Assembly: GCF_017313085.1 (NCBI RefSeq)
Contig: NZ_JAFLNF010000008.1
Span: 1 to 64,000 of the forward strand
Direction of reading: 5' to 3'
DNA: 64,000 nucleotides
Origin: Roseibium limicola
GTDB taxonomy: Bacteria; Pseudomonadota; Alphaproteobacteria; Rhizobiales; Stappiaceae
The notes beneath the pieces were generated by a model. It had not been told where the DNA came from. It ran no database searches and saw only the letters and a list, made by a program, of their open reading frames with translations. Positions within the stretch are counted from its first letter, which is position 1, and every line of letters starts with the position of its first letter. The translations under genes were made by a program, and so were the position numbers. This document shows positions 36,473 through 44,784 of the stretch, piece after piece.

Positions 36473-37255
36473 TCACTCGACCGGGATCAGCTTGCCCGAA
36501 TAGACAATAGGCCCTGTCGGTCCCTCCACTGGCGACCCGCCGAGCGGCTCCAGAGTAACAGCGATCAGGGGATTGCGGCCTTTCAGGACATCCTGACGCG
36601 AAGACGCCAGGCGTGTAACATCTGCCGTGGCATCGACAAGCCCGAGCGACACCGGTACAGGCTGATCATCTTCCAGATACCAGACCTCAAGGCTCTTGTC
36701 GGTCGGGCGCTCTGCGGAGACAGACCGCACTTCGATGGTTCCAGCCGCAGCATCAACCTGCACCAGCAGCGCCGGCAGAATGCCATCGCGGTTTACCACT
36801 GCAACAAATTGTTGACCACGGACAACCTCCGGCGTCAGCCCGAGTGGCTGCAGAAGGAACGTTGGCGGCGAGCTGACGACAAGAGCCGCAAGGCAAGCGG
36901 CAATCGCCCCTCCTGCCAAGGCACTGCGGCGCCAGAAGGCCACACGTCGTCGCATCTGATCGAACAGCAGGACCTGCCCGGGTTCAGCTTGCGCCCCAAG
37001 CGCTTCAGCCTGGGCTTCCAGGCCCTTGATGCCGGCTTCGATCCGGATCCACACATTATCGGGAACGGTCACGGGGGCCACGGCTTCATCGAGAGGGGAA
37101 AGACGGCCGCGCCAGGATTCAACCTCGGCGGCAAAACGCGGATCGGATTCCAGGAGCCTATCCGCTCGCTGCCGCTCCAATGCGTCCAATGTTCCAAGCA
37201 CAAGTTCCCCGGCAAGGGTCTGGCGCTCTTCATCAGGGGTAAACGTGTCTGTCAT
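36473..37255 (-). CDS. RskA-like anti-sigma factor
   Basis: This 260-residue protein has a cytoplasmic N-terminal anti-sigma region (about 1-105, with GELVLGTLDALERQRADRLL), one membrane segment (about 112-132), and an extracytoplasmic RskA domain (about 140-260, including EVWYLEDDQPVPVSLGLVDA). It should hold the adjacent sigma factor inactive until a signal triggers regulated proteolysis. Its ATG overlaps the sigma gene's stop by 4 bases (ATGA), so synthesis is coupled. Confidence 0.88.
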   Translation of the reverse strand: MTDTFTPDEERQTLAGELVLGTLDALERQRADRLLESDPRFAAEVESWRGRLSPLDEAVAPVTVPDNVWIRIEAGIKGLEAQAEALGAQAEPGQVLLFDQMRRRVAFWRRSALAGGAIAACLAALVVSSPPTFLLQPLGLTPEVVRGQQFVAVVNRDGILPALLVQVDAAAGTIEVRSVSAERPTDKSLEVWYLEDDQPVPVSLGLVDATADVTRLASSRQDVLKGRNPLIAVTLEPLGGSPVEGPTGPIVYSGKLIPVE

Positions 37256-37806
37256 TCCCGGTCCATGCAGCTTTTAAGACGAAGAAGTCCGCGCCTTAGC
37301 CATGTTTTCACGGTCGCTTCCGGTTTGCCAGTGGCTTTCCCGAGTTCGGCCCGTGAGTACCCTTCACAATAGGCGAGGATAACACACCGTCGTTGCACCT
37401 CGTCCAGCTCTTCCAGACAGCCTTTCAGGGTTTGGCGATGGGCAGGATCAACCCGACCAAATTGCGGATCGGCGACACGCTCCAGCGCGTCCTCGTCATT
37501 GTCACCACCCATACGGGCAGGCTCACGGCGACGCAGTGAATCGATCGCCGTATTGCGAGCAAGGGCCACCAGCCACGTGATGGGCCGGCTCTTCCCCTCG
37601 TCATAACGGGACGCGTTTTGCCAAACCTTGATGTAGGTTTCCTGCAAGGCTTCGCTCGCAAGATCTCTGTCTTTCAAGATACGCAAGGTTATGCCGAAAA
37701 GTTTCGCGCTGGTCGCCGAATAAAGCGACTTGAAGGCACGTTTGTCCTGGCCCGCCACCAGGCCCAGAAGGTCACTTAGATCAACAAGGTCCATGGTTTG
37801 GGACAA
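37252..37806 (-). CDS. ECF sigma factor, SigK-like
   Basis: This protein of about 184 residues has sigma region 2 (LASEALQETYIKVWQNASRYDEGKS, then ARNTAIDSLRRR) and region 4 (CVILAYCEGYSRAELGKATGKPEATVKTWLRRGLLRLK). The start is unsure: a TTG at 37806 is 6 bases after GGGAGG, while ATG 37794 has no SD and the frame extends to 37833. It probably directs transcription of the fasciclin gene and of its own operon, with RskA-like protein as partner (inference from gene order). Confidence 0.88.
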   Translation of the reverse strand: MSQTMDLVDLSDLLGLVAGQDKRAFKSLYSATSAKLFGITLRILKDRDLASEALQETYIKVWQNASRYDEGKSRPITWLVALARNTAIDSLRRREPARMGGDNDEDALERVADPQFGRVDPAHRQTLKGCLEELDEVQRRCVILAYCEGYSRAELGKATGKPEATVKTWLRRGLLRLKSCMDRE

Positions 37807-37912
37807 GGAAGTCCTCCCGCTGTCGTCCGCCAAATCGTTCGCCCCACCCCGAGCGACCGAAAGGCCATCGCTTGAAATACGGAGGATACCCCACGTCAGA
37901 TCACTGCAGGCC

Positions 37913-39037
37913 TCAACGGACCACGGTAATGCGTTCAGCAGCGCGCGTCACGGCTGTATATAGCCACCGCTCCTTATGTTCACGAAACGCATAGCTTTCG
38001 TCGAACAGGACGATGTCATTCCACTGCGAGCCCTGAGCCTTGTGAACCGTCAAAGCATAACCGTAGTCGAATTCATCCGCTTTGCGCCGAATCGCATAGG
38101 GGATCTGTTCCGCGCCATCCTCGAACATCGCTGGCAGAACATTCACCTTCACGAGGGTCTTGGAGGCGAGGTCCTCCTCCGGCACCACATCGAACCGCAG
38201 GGTGTTGCCACGCGGCTGACGCAGACGCTTGACCGACCAGAGGCCACCATTAAGCAGTCCCTTGGTCTTGTCGTTGCGCAGACAGACCAGCTTGTCTCCC
38301 ACCGCAGGCATCGGTGTGCCAAAATCCTTCAGCTCGCGAATTCGACCATTATAAAGCCGCCGCGTGCGGTTGGTCCCGACCAGCACCTGATCGGCAGCGA
38401 GGATCTGTTCCTTGTCGATCTGGTTGCGGCGGATCACTCTGCTCTCGCCGTAATCTCCGAACTGCAACGTTCCGCCGCCTCGAATGTCCATCGACATCCG
38501 CACGATCGGATTATCCTGTGCCTGGCGGTGAACTTCCGTCAGCATCACATCCGGCTCGGCTTCGGTGAAAAAACCGCCGCCCTTGACCGGCGGCAGCTGC
38601 GCCGGGTCACCCAGCACCAGCACCGGCGTGCCGAACGACAGGAGATCCCGTCCCAGGTCCTCATCCACCATGGAGCACTCATCGATGACGATCAGCTTGG
38701 CAGTCGCTGCATCACTGTCGCGCTTGATCGCAAACTGCGGACCACCATCGTCCGCGTCATCGTCGGTCTCCTCTTCCTCCTTGGAAGAGCGTGGGCGATA
38801 GATGAGGGAGTGGATCGTGCCGGCATTCACGCAGCCCTTCTGGCGCAAGACGTGAGCCGCCTTGCCAGTGAAGGCGCCGAAGCAGACGTCGCCATCAATG
38901 CCCTCGGCCAGATGCCGCGCCAGGGTCGTCTTTCCGGTTCCGGCATATCCGAACAACCGGAAGACCTGCTTGTCTCCCCGCTTGAACCACGCGGAGACCT
39001 CCTCAAGTGCCCTGTCCTGTTCCGGCGACCAAGCCAT
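37913..39037 (-). CDS. RecD-like ATP-dependent DNA helicase
   Basis: This 374-residue helicase is of superfamily 1B. Motifs: Walker A GYAGTGKTTLAR, Walker B VIDECSMVD, motif III GDPAQLPPV, and the UvrD-type C-terminal motif YALTVHKAQGSQWNDIVLFDE, ending with YTAVTRA. It is shorter than RecD of RecBCD, and lacks the long N-terminal domain of RecD2, so it is a compact RecD/Pif1-like protein. An acidic insert (KEEEETDDDADD) lies at about 86-97. Role in DNA repair or processing is likely. Confidence 0.88.
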   Translation of the reverse strand: MAWSPEQDRALEEVSAWFKRGDKQVFRLFGYAGTGKTTLARHLAEGIDGDVCFGAFTGKAAHVLRQKGCVNAGTIHSLIYRPRSSKEEEETDDDADDGGPQFAIKRDSDAATAKLIVIDECSMVDEDLGRDLLSFGTPVLVLGDPAQLPPVKGGGFFTEAEPDVMLTEVHRQAQDNPIVRMSMDIRGGGTLQFGDYGESRVIRRNQIDKEQILAADQVLVGTNRTRRLYNGRIRELKDFGTPMPAVGDKLVCLRNDKTKGLLNGGLWSVKRLRQPRGNTLRFDVVPEEDLASKTLVKVNVLPAMFEDGAEQIPYAIRRKADEFDYGYALTVHKAQGSQWNDIVLFDESYAFREHKERWLYTAVTRAAERITVVR

Positions 39038-39168
39038 GCAGCGATTCCCGTTTCGTTCTCTTCATCCTGAGAAACGACATAGCTGGTTTTGTCGACGATG
39101 GCCAGCCGAGCGACCGCCGGCAAAGCACAGCCCCCGCAACCATCCAGAAGCTTCAGTCGGAGCAACGG

Positions 39169-39927
39169 CTATTTTCCAGCATGCCCCTTGGTCCAATAGC
39201 CGGAAGATTTGATCCAGGCCGGGTTCACCCCCAGATCGTCAAGCACATAGGACTTGAGCGTTTGCGCCACCTGCGCCTCCGCAGCAATCCAGATGAAGGT
39301 CTCAGGCGCAATATCCAGAGCCTTCACCGCCGCAAGAAAAGGCGCCGGGTCAGCTGCATGCTCTTCCGTGCGACAGAGCCAGTGGCAAGTCACGTCTGCC
39401 GGCGTCTCAAACGCTTGCTGGTCTTCCGGCGTCGGAATACCCGCAATCACGGTGATCCGGTCCGCCTCTCCTGCTTCCTCGACCTTCCGTCCGATGGCAG
39501 GCAGCGCCGTCTCGTCACCAATCAGCAACCAGTTGATGAAATTGCCACGCACCACCCGGGAGCCGCGCGGCCCACCGACCACCAGGGAACTCCCGACTTC
39601 GGCACTCAGCGCCCATTGCGTTGCAGGGCCTGCATCATGCAATGCAAAATCGAGGACCAGTTCGCGAGTTGCCACGTCGAAACTCCGCGGCGTGTAGCTC
39701 CGGCGTATCGGGTCTTCATCGTCGGCGGAAAGCAGCAGCTTCACGTTGTCATCAAAACCGGGGCTCTGAAAATCAGCAAGATCTTCCCCCGTCAAGGTGA
39801 CGCGCTGCATGTGCGGGGTCAGTCTGACACTTGCAACAACCGTCAGGGACCGGCGTTTCAGTGGAATATTCAGCCTTTCGGCAAAGGGGAGCGAGGAAGT
39901 GTCGTCTTGAAGGGTTTCGACCGTCAT
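39169..39927 (-). CDS. Siderophore-interacting protein (FAD/NADPH ferric reductase family)
   Basis: This 252-residue flavoprotein is of the ViuB/SIP family, which reduces iron in ferric siderophores in the cytoplasm. The FAD motif RRSYTPRSFD and the C-terminal NAD(P)H-binding domain (LLIGDETALPAIGR, then WIAAEAQVAQTLKSYV) are visible. ATG 39927 with AAGGA is chosen; the frame to 40095 is an upstream extension. An AT-rich stretch near 40075-40105 could hold an iron-responsive operator, but no clear box was found. No siderophore biosynthesis or receptor gene is nearby. Confidence 0.88.
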   Translation of the reverse strand: MTVETLQDDTSSLPFAERLNIPLKRRSLTVVASVRLTPHMQRVTLTGEDLADFQSPGFDDNVKLLLSADDEDPIRRSYTPRSFDVATRELVLDFALHDAGPATQWALSAEVGSSLVVGGPRGSRVVRGNFINWLLIGDETALPAIGRKVEEAGEADRITVIAGIPTPEDQQAFETPADVTCHWLCRTEEHAADPAPFLAAVKALDIAPETFIWIAAEAQVAQTLKSYVLDDLGVNPAWIKSSGYWTKGHAGK

Positions 39928-40157
39928 CAGATGTCCTTGTCTTGCGCCCTGCGTCACTTCAATCGTGCAACACAGGGTGCGCAAGCACACAGACCGAGAG
40001 CAAGTTCTCGAGATCCGCGCGTTGGTTGACGTAAGCGCTGACGGCATCTTTGATGAAAGATCAGCGCCTAGATCAAATATGATAATAAAACTCAAGTTTC
40101 AAGAGGCGCAGTGCACTTAGTCGGACCGAAGCTGGCCCCGCGGCCATGTGGCACCGC

Positions 40158-40913
40158 CTAGGCCTTGAACCTCTGCACCGCGATCACGCCAAGCCGAACC
40201 GCCTGACAAGTTGCCTGAATCTTATTGGCAACATTCATTTTCGTGAAGATGTTCGCCCAGTGGTACCGGACGGTTGCCGTGGAAATTCCCAGGATAGTCG
40301 CAATGTCCTGATCAGTCTTGCCCTCTGCCGACCAGGACAGCACATCGACTTCGCGAGGGGTGTAGCTGACTGCATTTTCTGCAGAGTAAAAGCTCATGAA
40401 CCGCTCGTAGAACGCGCCTGCCATCAGGTTGACCTCAGCCAGCTCCTGAAAGGATGACGCCTCGCTTTTCATTTCACGAGATACCCCCACCGCGGCCACT
40501 TCTCCTGCCCGGCTGACCAGTGGAATCCCGATACCGCTGGCAAGTCCGGCATCTGCTGCTTGATGCATCAACTGCCGCGACGTGTTCAGCAACGCCTCAC
40601 TCAGACCGGCATCTCGCTTCTGCTTTGCCACAGCATCATCCCAGAAAAACGGTAAGCGGCCTGACAGGCAACTATGGATGACCGGATCGACGGCGAAATA
40701 GCCCTCAGCCATATAGTATTTCATCCAGTCTTCGGGGTAGTCCGTCGCAAATCCGTGAAACTGGGTCAACCCGACGGACGGGTGCTCCGTGATCAGAGTG
40801 AGACAAGCGTGATTATAGCCAAGACGGCGTGTATCTAGACAGAAACTTTCAAATGCCTCAGCGGCAGTTTGAGCACCAAGAATGCCTTCGATTGCCCCAC
40901 CCAAGTCAAACAC
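40158..40913 (-). CDS. LuxR-family regulator with autoinducer-binding domain (LuxR solo)
   Basis: This 251-residue protein has an N-terminal acyl-homoserine-lactone-binding domain and a C-terminal LuxR helix-turn-helix (TPREVDVLSWSAEGKTDQDIATILGISTATVRYH region). Ligand-pocket residues of LuxR/TraR type are visible: DWMKYYMAEGYFAVDPV gives the Trp, Tyr, Asp and Pro, and LPFFWDD the second Trp. The start is GTG 40913, 9 bases after GGGAGG. No luxI gene is in the window, so it may respond to signals made elsewhere in the genome or by other bacteria. Confidence 0.9.
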   Translation of the reverse strand: MFDLGGAIEGILGAQTAAEAFESFCLDTRRLGYNHACLTLITEHPSVGLTQFHGFATDYPEDWMKYYMAEGYFAVDPVIHSCLSGRLPFFWDDAVAKQKRDAGLSEALLNTSRQLMHQAADAGLASGIGIPLVSRAGEVAAVGVSREMKSEASSFQELAEVNLMAGAFYERFMSFYSAENAVSYTPREVDVLSWSAEGKTDQDIATILGISTATVRYHWANIFTKMNVANKIQATCQAVRLGVIAVQRFKA

Positions 40914-40924
40914 CAGTTATCGCC

Positions 40925-41062
40925 TCCCAGTGACCTATCAATTCTGCTAGGTCCACAAAATGACGCAACGTGATACTTCTGGCAATGTTAGTTCCCTCTT
41001 AGGGAATTATATTTTTTAAGATTTTTTAGATCAGGCGACGGGGCAACCCGTCGCCTTTTTTC
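40925..41062 (+). ncRNA. Candidate small RNA ending in an orphan terminator
   Basis: On the plus strand a hairpin TTCCCT-3-AGGGAA (40992-41006) is followed by a T-rich stretch, then a perfect terminator: GGCGACGGG, loop GCAA, CCCGTCGCC, TTTTTT (41034-41061). No plus-strand gene precedes it. The LuxR gene starts on the minus strand at 40913 and the next gene ends on the minus strand at 41147. The terminator is therefore most simply explained by a short RNA. The 5' end is a guess. Confidence 0.45.
41034..41061 (+). terminator. Strong orphan Rho-independent terminator
   Basis: A perfect 9-base stem with a GCAA tetraloop and six T, oriented for plus-strand transcription, with no annotated plus-strand gene upstream. 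Confidence 0.85.
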
Positions 41063-41146
41063 TTTGAATGCAGAGGATCCGCACAGCGAACTCACCTGAA
41101 CCTGCACATCGTCAGCACACGCTAAAGAGACAACGGCTCCCGAGGC

Positions 41147-42121
41147 CTAGCGCTCAAAGCACCGGTCGCTTCCCGACGGCCCCTGAAACACCGCTTCGTT
41201 GCCCTTCGTGTGAATAGAGAAGACGCCATCGGTATATAGCGCGCCTGATCCGGACCGAACCCGCGCCAGTCGGTTGCCTTCGAAAGTATCCATGTTGAAG
41301 GTGACATGCTCGTTGGCACCACCGATGTCTGAAAATGTAACCGCCAGCGGCAACCCCTCAGGACATGTGTAATGAACTGTGCGCGCAGCCGGCGACGCCA
41401 CCGGAGCTGACCCGCCCGCAGCAACATCCGCGATGGCGTTGGTAATGGTGTAAAGCGGCTGCATGGGATCATTGCCCTGGCCATATAGCACCTGTCTGCT
41501 TTGCAGATTCAGTTGCAGACCGACATTGCGCGAGGCATCAAACAGGTAAACCGCCGTATCACTGCGACCGCGTTCTTCAAACCGGAACGATACTCGGCCT
41601 TGCTCATTTAGCTCTTCCCACTGCCCGCCGCCAGCATTGGAGAAACTGCCCCTGGAGTGGAAGACCTGATCAACCGTCAGACCATTCACCCCATTGCCCA
41701 GACCATTGAAGGCTGGAGTGACCTGCTGGACCGAGGTGTTCTGCCCGCCCGAAGCCGGTTGCCGTGCTCCCTGCTGCACTGGCGGCAAGATGTTGTTCAG
41801 GCCACGCGCACACGTCGTCAGGATACCCGGATACTCAGTCTGCGAGCAGAAGATACCCCCCCACTGATAACCCGTCCGCCCTCGGCCATAGCGGATCTGA
41901 AACCACTCGTAGCCATCCATCAACACGCCCGTTCCGTTGAGGATGAGAATCTGATTGCCCTCGCCCAGGCTTCCAACCTGCCGGTATTGAAGACCTGGCC
42001 CGCTGCGAACCTTGCCGCCATAGGATTGACCGTTTTGCGGAAAGTCGACATCCGGCGATGCCTGGACGGAAGTGGAAAAAGCCAAAAGGCCGAAAATCAG
42101 AAGTCCTGAAAAATTGCGCAT
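41147..42121 (-). CDS. Secreted SH3b-MliC protein, putative lysozyme inhibitor
   Basis: This 324-residue protein has a signal peptide (ending VQA) and two recognisable domains. A bacterial SH3-like region at about 25-95 contains GGKVRSGPGLQYRQVGSL, GYEWFQIRYG and GYQWGGIFC. The C-terminal 75 residues resemble MliC lysozyme inhibitors (VHYTCPEGLPLAVTF, RSGSGALYTDG, TKGNEAVF, then a Cys near the end). The linker is Gly/Gln/Asn-rich. ATG 42121 has SD GAGG. It would act in the periplasm or outside; binding to the cell wall plus lysozyme inhibition is inferred from domains only. Confidence 0.78.
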   Translation of the reverse strand: MRNFSGLLIFGLLAFSTSVQASPDVDFPQNGQSYGGKVRSGPGLQYRQVGSLGEGNQILILNGTGVLMDGYEWFQIRYGRGRTGYQWGGIFCSQTEYPGILTTCARGLNNILPPVQQGARQPASGGQNTSVQQVTPAFNGLGNGVNGLTVDQVFHSRGSFSNAGGGQWEELNEQGRVSFRFEERGRSDTAVYLFDASRNVGLQLNLQSRQVLYGQGNDPMQPLYTITNAIADVAAGGSAPVASPAARTVHYTCPEGLPLAVTFSDIGGANEHVTFNMDTFEGNRLARVRSGSGALYTDGVFSIHTKGNEAVFQGPSGSDRCFER

Positions 42122-42251
42122 GAAAGCCTCGTTCAAAAAACCGAACACACCCAAATCAGACAGGATGTGACGCTCAACAAATTACCGTTAGGTCACTAAG
42201 GTATCCCGGCTGAACGCAGGATGAACAGGTTATTTTAACCAGTAGCAGACT

Positions 42252-43283
42252 CTAGGGCCGCGGGTAGTGCTTGACGCCCGAGCCGGTGACGGAAAATCCC
42301 GCCATGTAGGGGTCGCGTTCATCCAGCGAGATCGTGCTGGTGCCCGTCTTCACTGCCCAGCCTTCGATGGTCGGGATGATGCCGCGCTTGTGGCCGACAA
42401 GCACCTCCTCCTTCACCCCTCCGGTAAAGAGAGATCCGATGACGCTTTCATGCACAAAGCTCTCACCGACCTTGAGTTTGCCCTTGCCGTGCAGCTGCGC
42501 CATACGGGCCGATGTCCCGGTGCCGCAGGGACTGCGGTCGATGGCCTTGTCGCCATAAAAAACCGCGTTACGCGCATCCGCAGTCGGATCAGCCGCTGGG
42601 CCAGTCCATTGCAAATGGGTGATCCCCTTGATGCCCGGATTCTCCGGATGCACCATCTCATAGGCGTCATTCATCAAAACCCGCAGCCCAGGGCTGGCTT
42701 GCACCAGCATGTCGACCGGGATGCCCCCAACGCCGGGAAAGTTCTCCTGCGGCTCGATGATCGCATAAAAATTTCCGCCATAGGCAACATCAAACGTCAA
42801 CCGCCCGAACACCGGGCAGTCGATCTCAAGCCCCTCAGCGGCAAGGAAGGATGCCACGTTGGTCAGCTTGACCGAGGCGACATACTCGCCCTCCATCCGA
42901 TACTCCGCCAGGACGAGGCCGGCGGGCGTTTCCAACCGCGCAAGGCCCGGCGTCTTTGGTCGCAACAGGCCTTCCTCGATCGCCATCGTCACTGTGCCAA
43001 TGGTGCCGTGCCCGCACATAGGCAGACAGCCAGAGGTCTCGATGTAAAGCACGCCGACATCATAGTCCTCTGATGAAGGCGGATAGAGAATGGAACCGGA
43101 CATCATGTCGTGACCACGCGGCTCGAACATCAGGCCCGTGCGGATCCAGTCATAGTCGGCGATGAATTTCTGTCGCCGCTCGAACATCGAGGTTGCCTCG
43201 ATACGCGGACCACCGCCCGCCACCAACCGCACCGGATTGCCGCAGGTATGACCGTCGATACAGAAGAACGTATGCCGCGCCAT
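42252..43283 (-). CDS. Hydroxyproline 2-epimerase (proline racemase family)
   Basis: This 343-residue enzyme has both catalytic Cys of the family (MCGHGT at about 88-93 and DRSPCGTGTSARMA at about 250-263). It is therefore an epimerase/racemase rather than a dehydratase. Most likely reaction: trans-4-hydroxy-L-proline to cis-4-hydroxy-D-proline. The next gene, a D-amino acid oxidase, and a divergent GntR regulator support a hydroxyproline catabolic operon. Substrate specificity among proline derivatives is inferred. Confidence 0.88.
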   Translation of the reverse strand: MARHTFFCIDGHTCGNPVRLVAGGGPRIEATSMFERRQKFIADYDWIRTGLMFEPRGHDMMSGSILYPPSSEDYDVGVLYIETSGCLPMCGHGTIGTVTMAIEEGLLRPKTPGLARLETPAGLVLAEYRMEGEYVASVKLTNVASFLAAEGLEIDCPVFGRLTFDVAYGGNFYAIIEPQENFPGVGGIPVDMLVQASPGLRVLMNDAYEMVHPENPGIKGITHLQWTGPAADPTADARNAVFYGDKAIDRSPCGTGTSARMAQLHGKGKLKVGESFVHESVIGSLFTGGVKEEVLVGHKRGIIPTIEGWAVKTGTSTISLDERDPYMAGFSVTGSGVKHYPRP

Positions 43284-43300
43284 GAAGGCCTCCGCAGGTA

Positions 43301-44542
43301 TCAGAAACGCGTTGCTCGGAACGGTTCGGGATCAACGACCGGCGTCTCGCCGTAAATCATCGCGGCCAGCATATCACCGGTCACGGCGGATTCCGTCAGC
43401 CCGTGATGCGCATGGCCAAAGCCGTAGAGAATATGTTCGCTGGCCGAGGACTTGCCGATCACCGGCAGGCTGTCCGGCAACGAAGGGCGGAAGCCCATCC
43501 AGCGCTTGCCGACCGAGGCATCGAGCTTGGGATAGATCGTCTTGGCTTTGGCGATCATCGCATCGATGCGCTTCCAGTTCGGCGGCAAATCCAGTCCGCC
43601 GAATTCCACCGCTCCACCAATGCGCAGCCCGATCTCCAGCGGCGACAGAACAAACCCGTGACCGGGCAACATGATGAAGTTGGAAACCTTCACACCCGGA
43701 TCCGGCACGGTGATGTTGTATCCACGCTCCGTGTCCAGTGGAATGGCGTCGCCCAGCTGCGCGGTCAGCTTCTTTGACCAGGCACCACAGGCGATGACCA
43801 GCTTCTCGCAATAGCGACTGCTTCCATCCGCAAATCGAATTTCAGCTCCCTCGGCGATGGCTTGCACGCCCTCCACAGACGCCACCTCGAATGTGACGCC
43901 CTGGGCCACCAGCCAGTCAGCCAGAGAAAGACAGAGCTTCTTCGGATCATCCATCTGCGCCCAGCCGGGCAGGTAGCCGCCACCGACGATATTCGGCGTC
44001 AGTTCCGGCTCGATGTCGCGGATTTCGTCGCCACTCATTTCTTGCACTTCGATGCCGTAGTCGCGCTGCTCCGCCCAGCCTGCCCGATACTGATCAAGCT
44101 TGGCCTGATTGTCGAAGATCTCCAGGCAGCCGTTGCGCCGCACCTGATTATGCGTGCCGGTCAGCCGCCAGACCCGCTCCCACGACGGCAGCGCTCCACC
44201 GTTCAACGCTGCCAGCGCAACTGTGCTGCGCGCCACCTGTCCTTTGGAACAAGCCGCCATGAACCGCAACATCCAGGGCATGATTTTCAAGGCATAGGCC
44301 GGACGCACGGTCAAAGGTCCAAGTGGATCCATCATCCACTTCAGCGCATCCTTCCACTTACCCGGCGAAGCCAGTGGAGCAACATCAGTCCAGGCGATAC
44401 CACCGGCGTTCCCCTGACTGGCCCCTGCTGCCGGCCCTTCCCGATCAATGATGGTGACGGAAGAGCCGCGTTCAACCAGAACACAGGCTGTGGCCAGGCC
44501 GACGATACCGGCCCCAATAATGGTAACGGATGGCTTGCTCAT
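43301..44542 (-). CDS. FAD-dependent D-amino acid (D-hydroxyproline) dehydrogenase, DadA-like
   Basis: This 413-residue flavoprotein starts with the FAD motif GAGIVGLATACVLVERGSSVTIID and continues as a DAO/DadA-type oxidoreductase (GNAGGIAWTD, WMGFRPSLPDSLPVIG, YGFGHAHHGLTESAVTG). It sits 17 bases before the hydroxyproline epimerase gene on the same strand. It probably oxidises cis-4-hydroxy-D-proline to pyrroline-4-hydroxy-2-carboxylate. The following deaminase of this pathway is not in the window. Confidence 0.88.
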   Translation of the reverse strand: MSKPSVTIIGAGIVGLATACVLVERGSSVTIIDREGPAAGASQGNAGGIAWTDVAPLASPGKWKDALKWMMDPLGPLTVRPAYALKIMPWMLRFMAACSKGQVARSTVALAALNGGALPSWERVWRLTGTHNQVRRNGCLEIFDNQAKLDQYRAGWAEQRDYGIEVQEMSGDEIRDIEPELTPNIVGGGYLPGWAQMDDPKKLCLSLADWLVAQGVTFEVASVEGVQAIAEGAEIRFADGSSRYCEKLVIACGAWSKKLTAQLGDAIPLDTERGYNITVPDPGVKVSNFIMLPGHGFVLSPLEIGLRIGGAVEFGGLDLPPNWKRIDAMIAKAKTIYPKLDASVGKRWMGFRPSLPDSLPVIGKSSASEHILYGFGHAHHGLTESAVTGDMLAAMIYGETPVVDPEPFRATRF

Positions 44543-44644
44543 GGTCCCTGTTAGATTGCCGTGCGAGTGAAGGGAAAACGACGAAAACTCACGCTGGAAG
44601 CGTTCGAGATTAAGATGTCCGCGAGCGCCCGTCGTGTCAATATT

Positions 44645-44654
44645 TGATATATCA
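44645..44654. promoter_or_regulatory. Candidate GntR operator, TGATATATCA
   Basis: A perfect palindrome TGATATATCA, with overlapping ATATATC/GATATAT symmetry on its right, lies between the divergent oxidoreductase and GntR genes, 103 bases from the oxidoreductase start. Confidence 0.5.
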
Positions 44655-44784
44655 GATATATTTTCTTAAGTATCCGTGCGGCACTATGACCTAGCGTCGC
44701 TTTTGGCTTTCCTATCTCAGCGACAGCATCCCGTACCATTCAAGCCCGGATGCTTGAACATGTTAAGGAGGCTCAAGTCGGCCA

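Noticed and set aside
40070-40110. Possible Fur/iron box upstream of the siderophore-interacting gene
   Set aside because: The AT-rich stretch matches known iron boxes only in part and has no clear symmetry.
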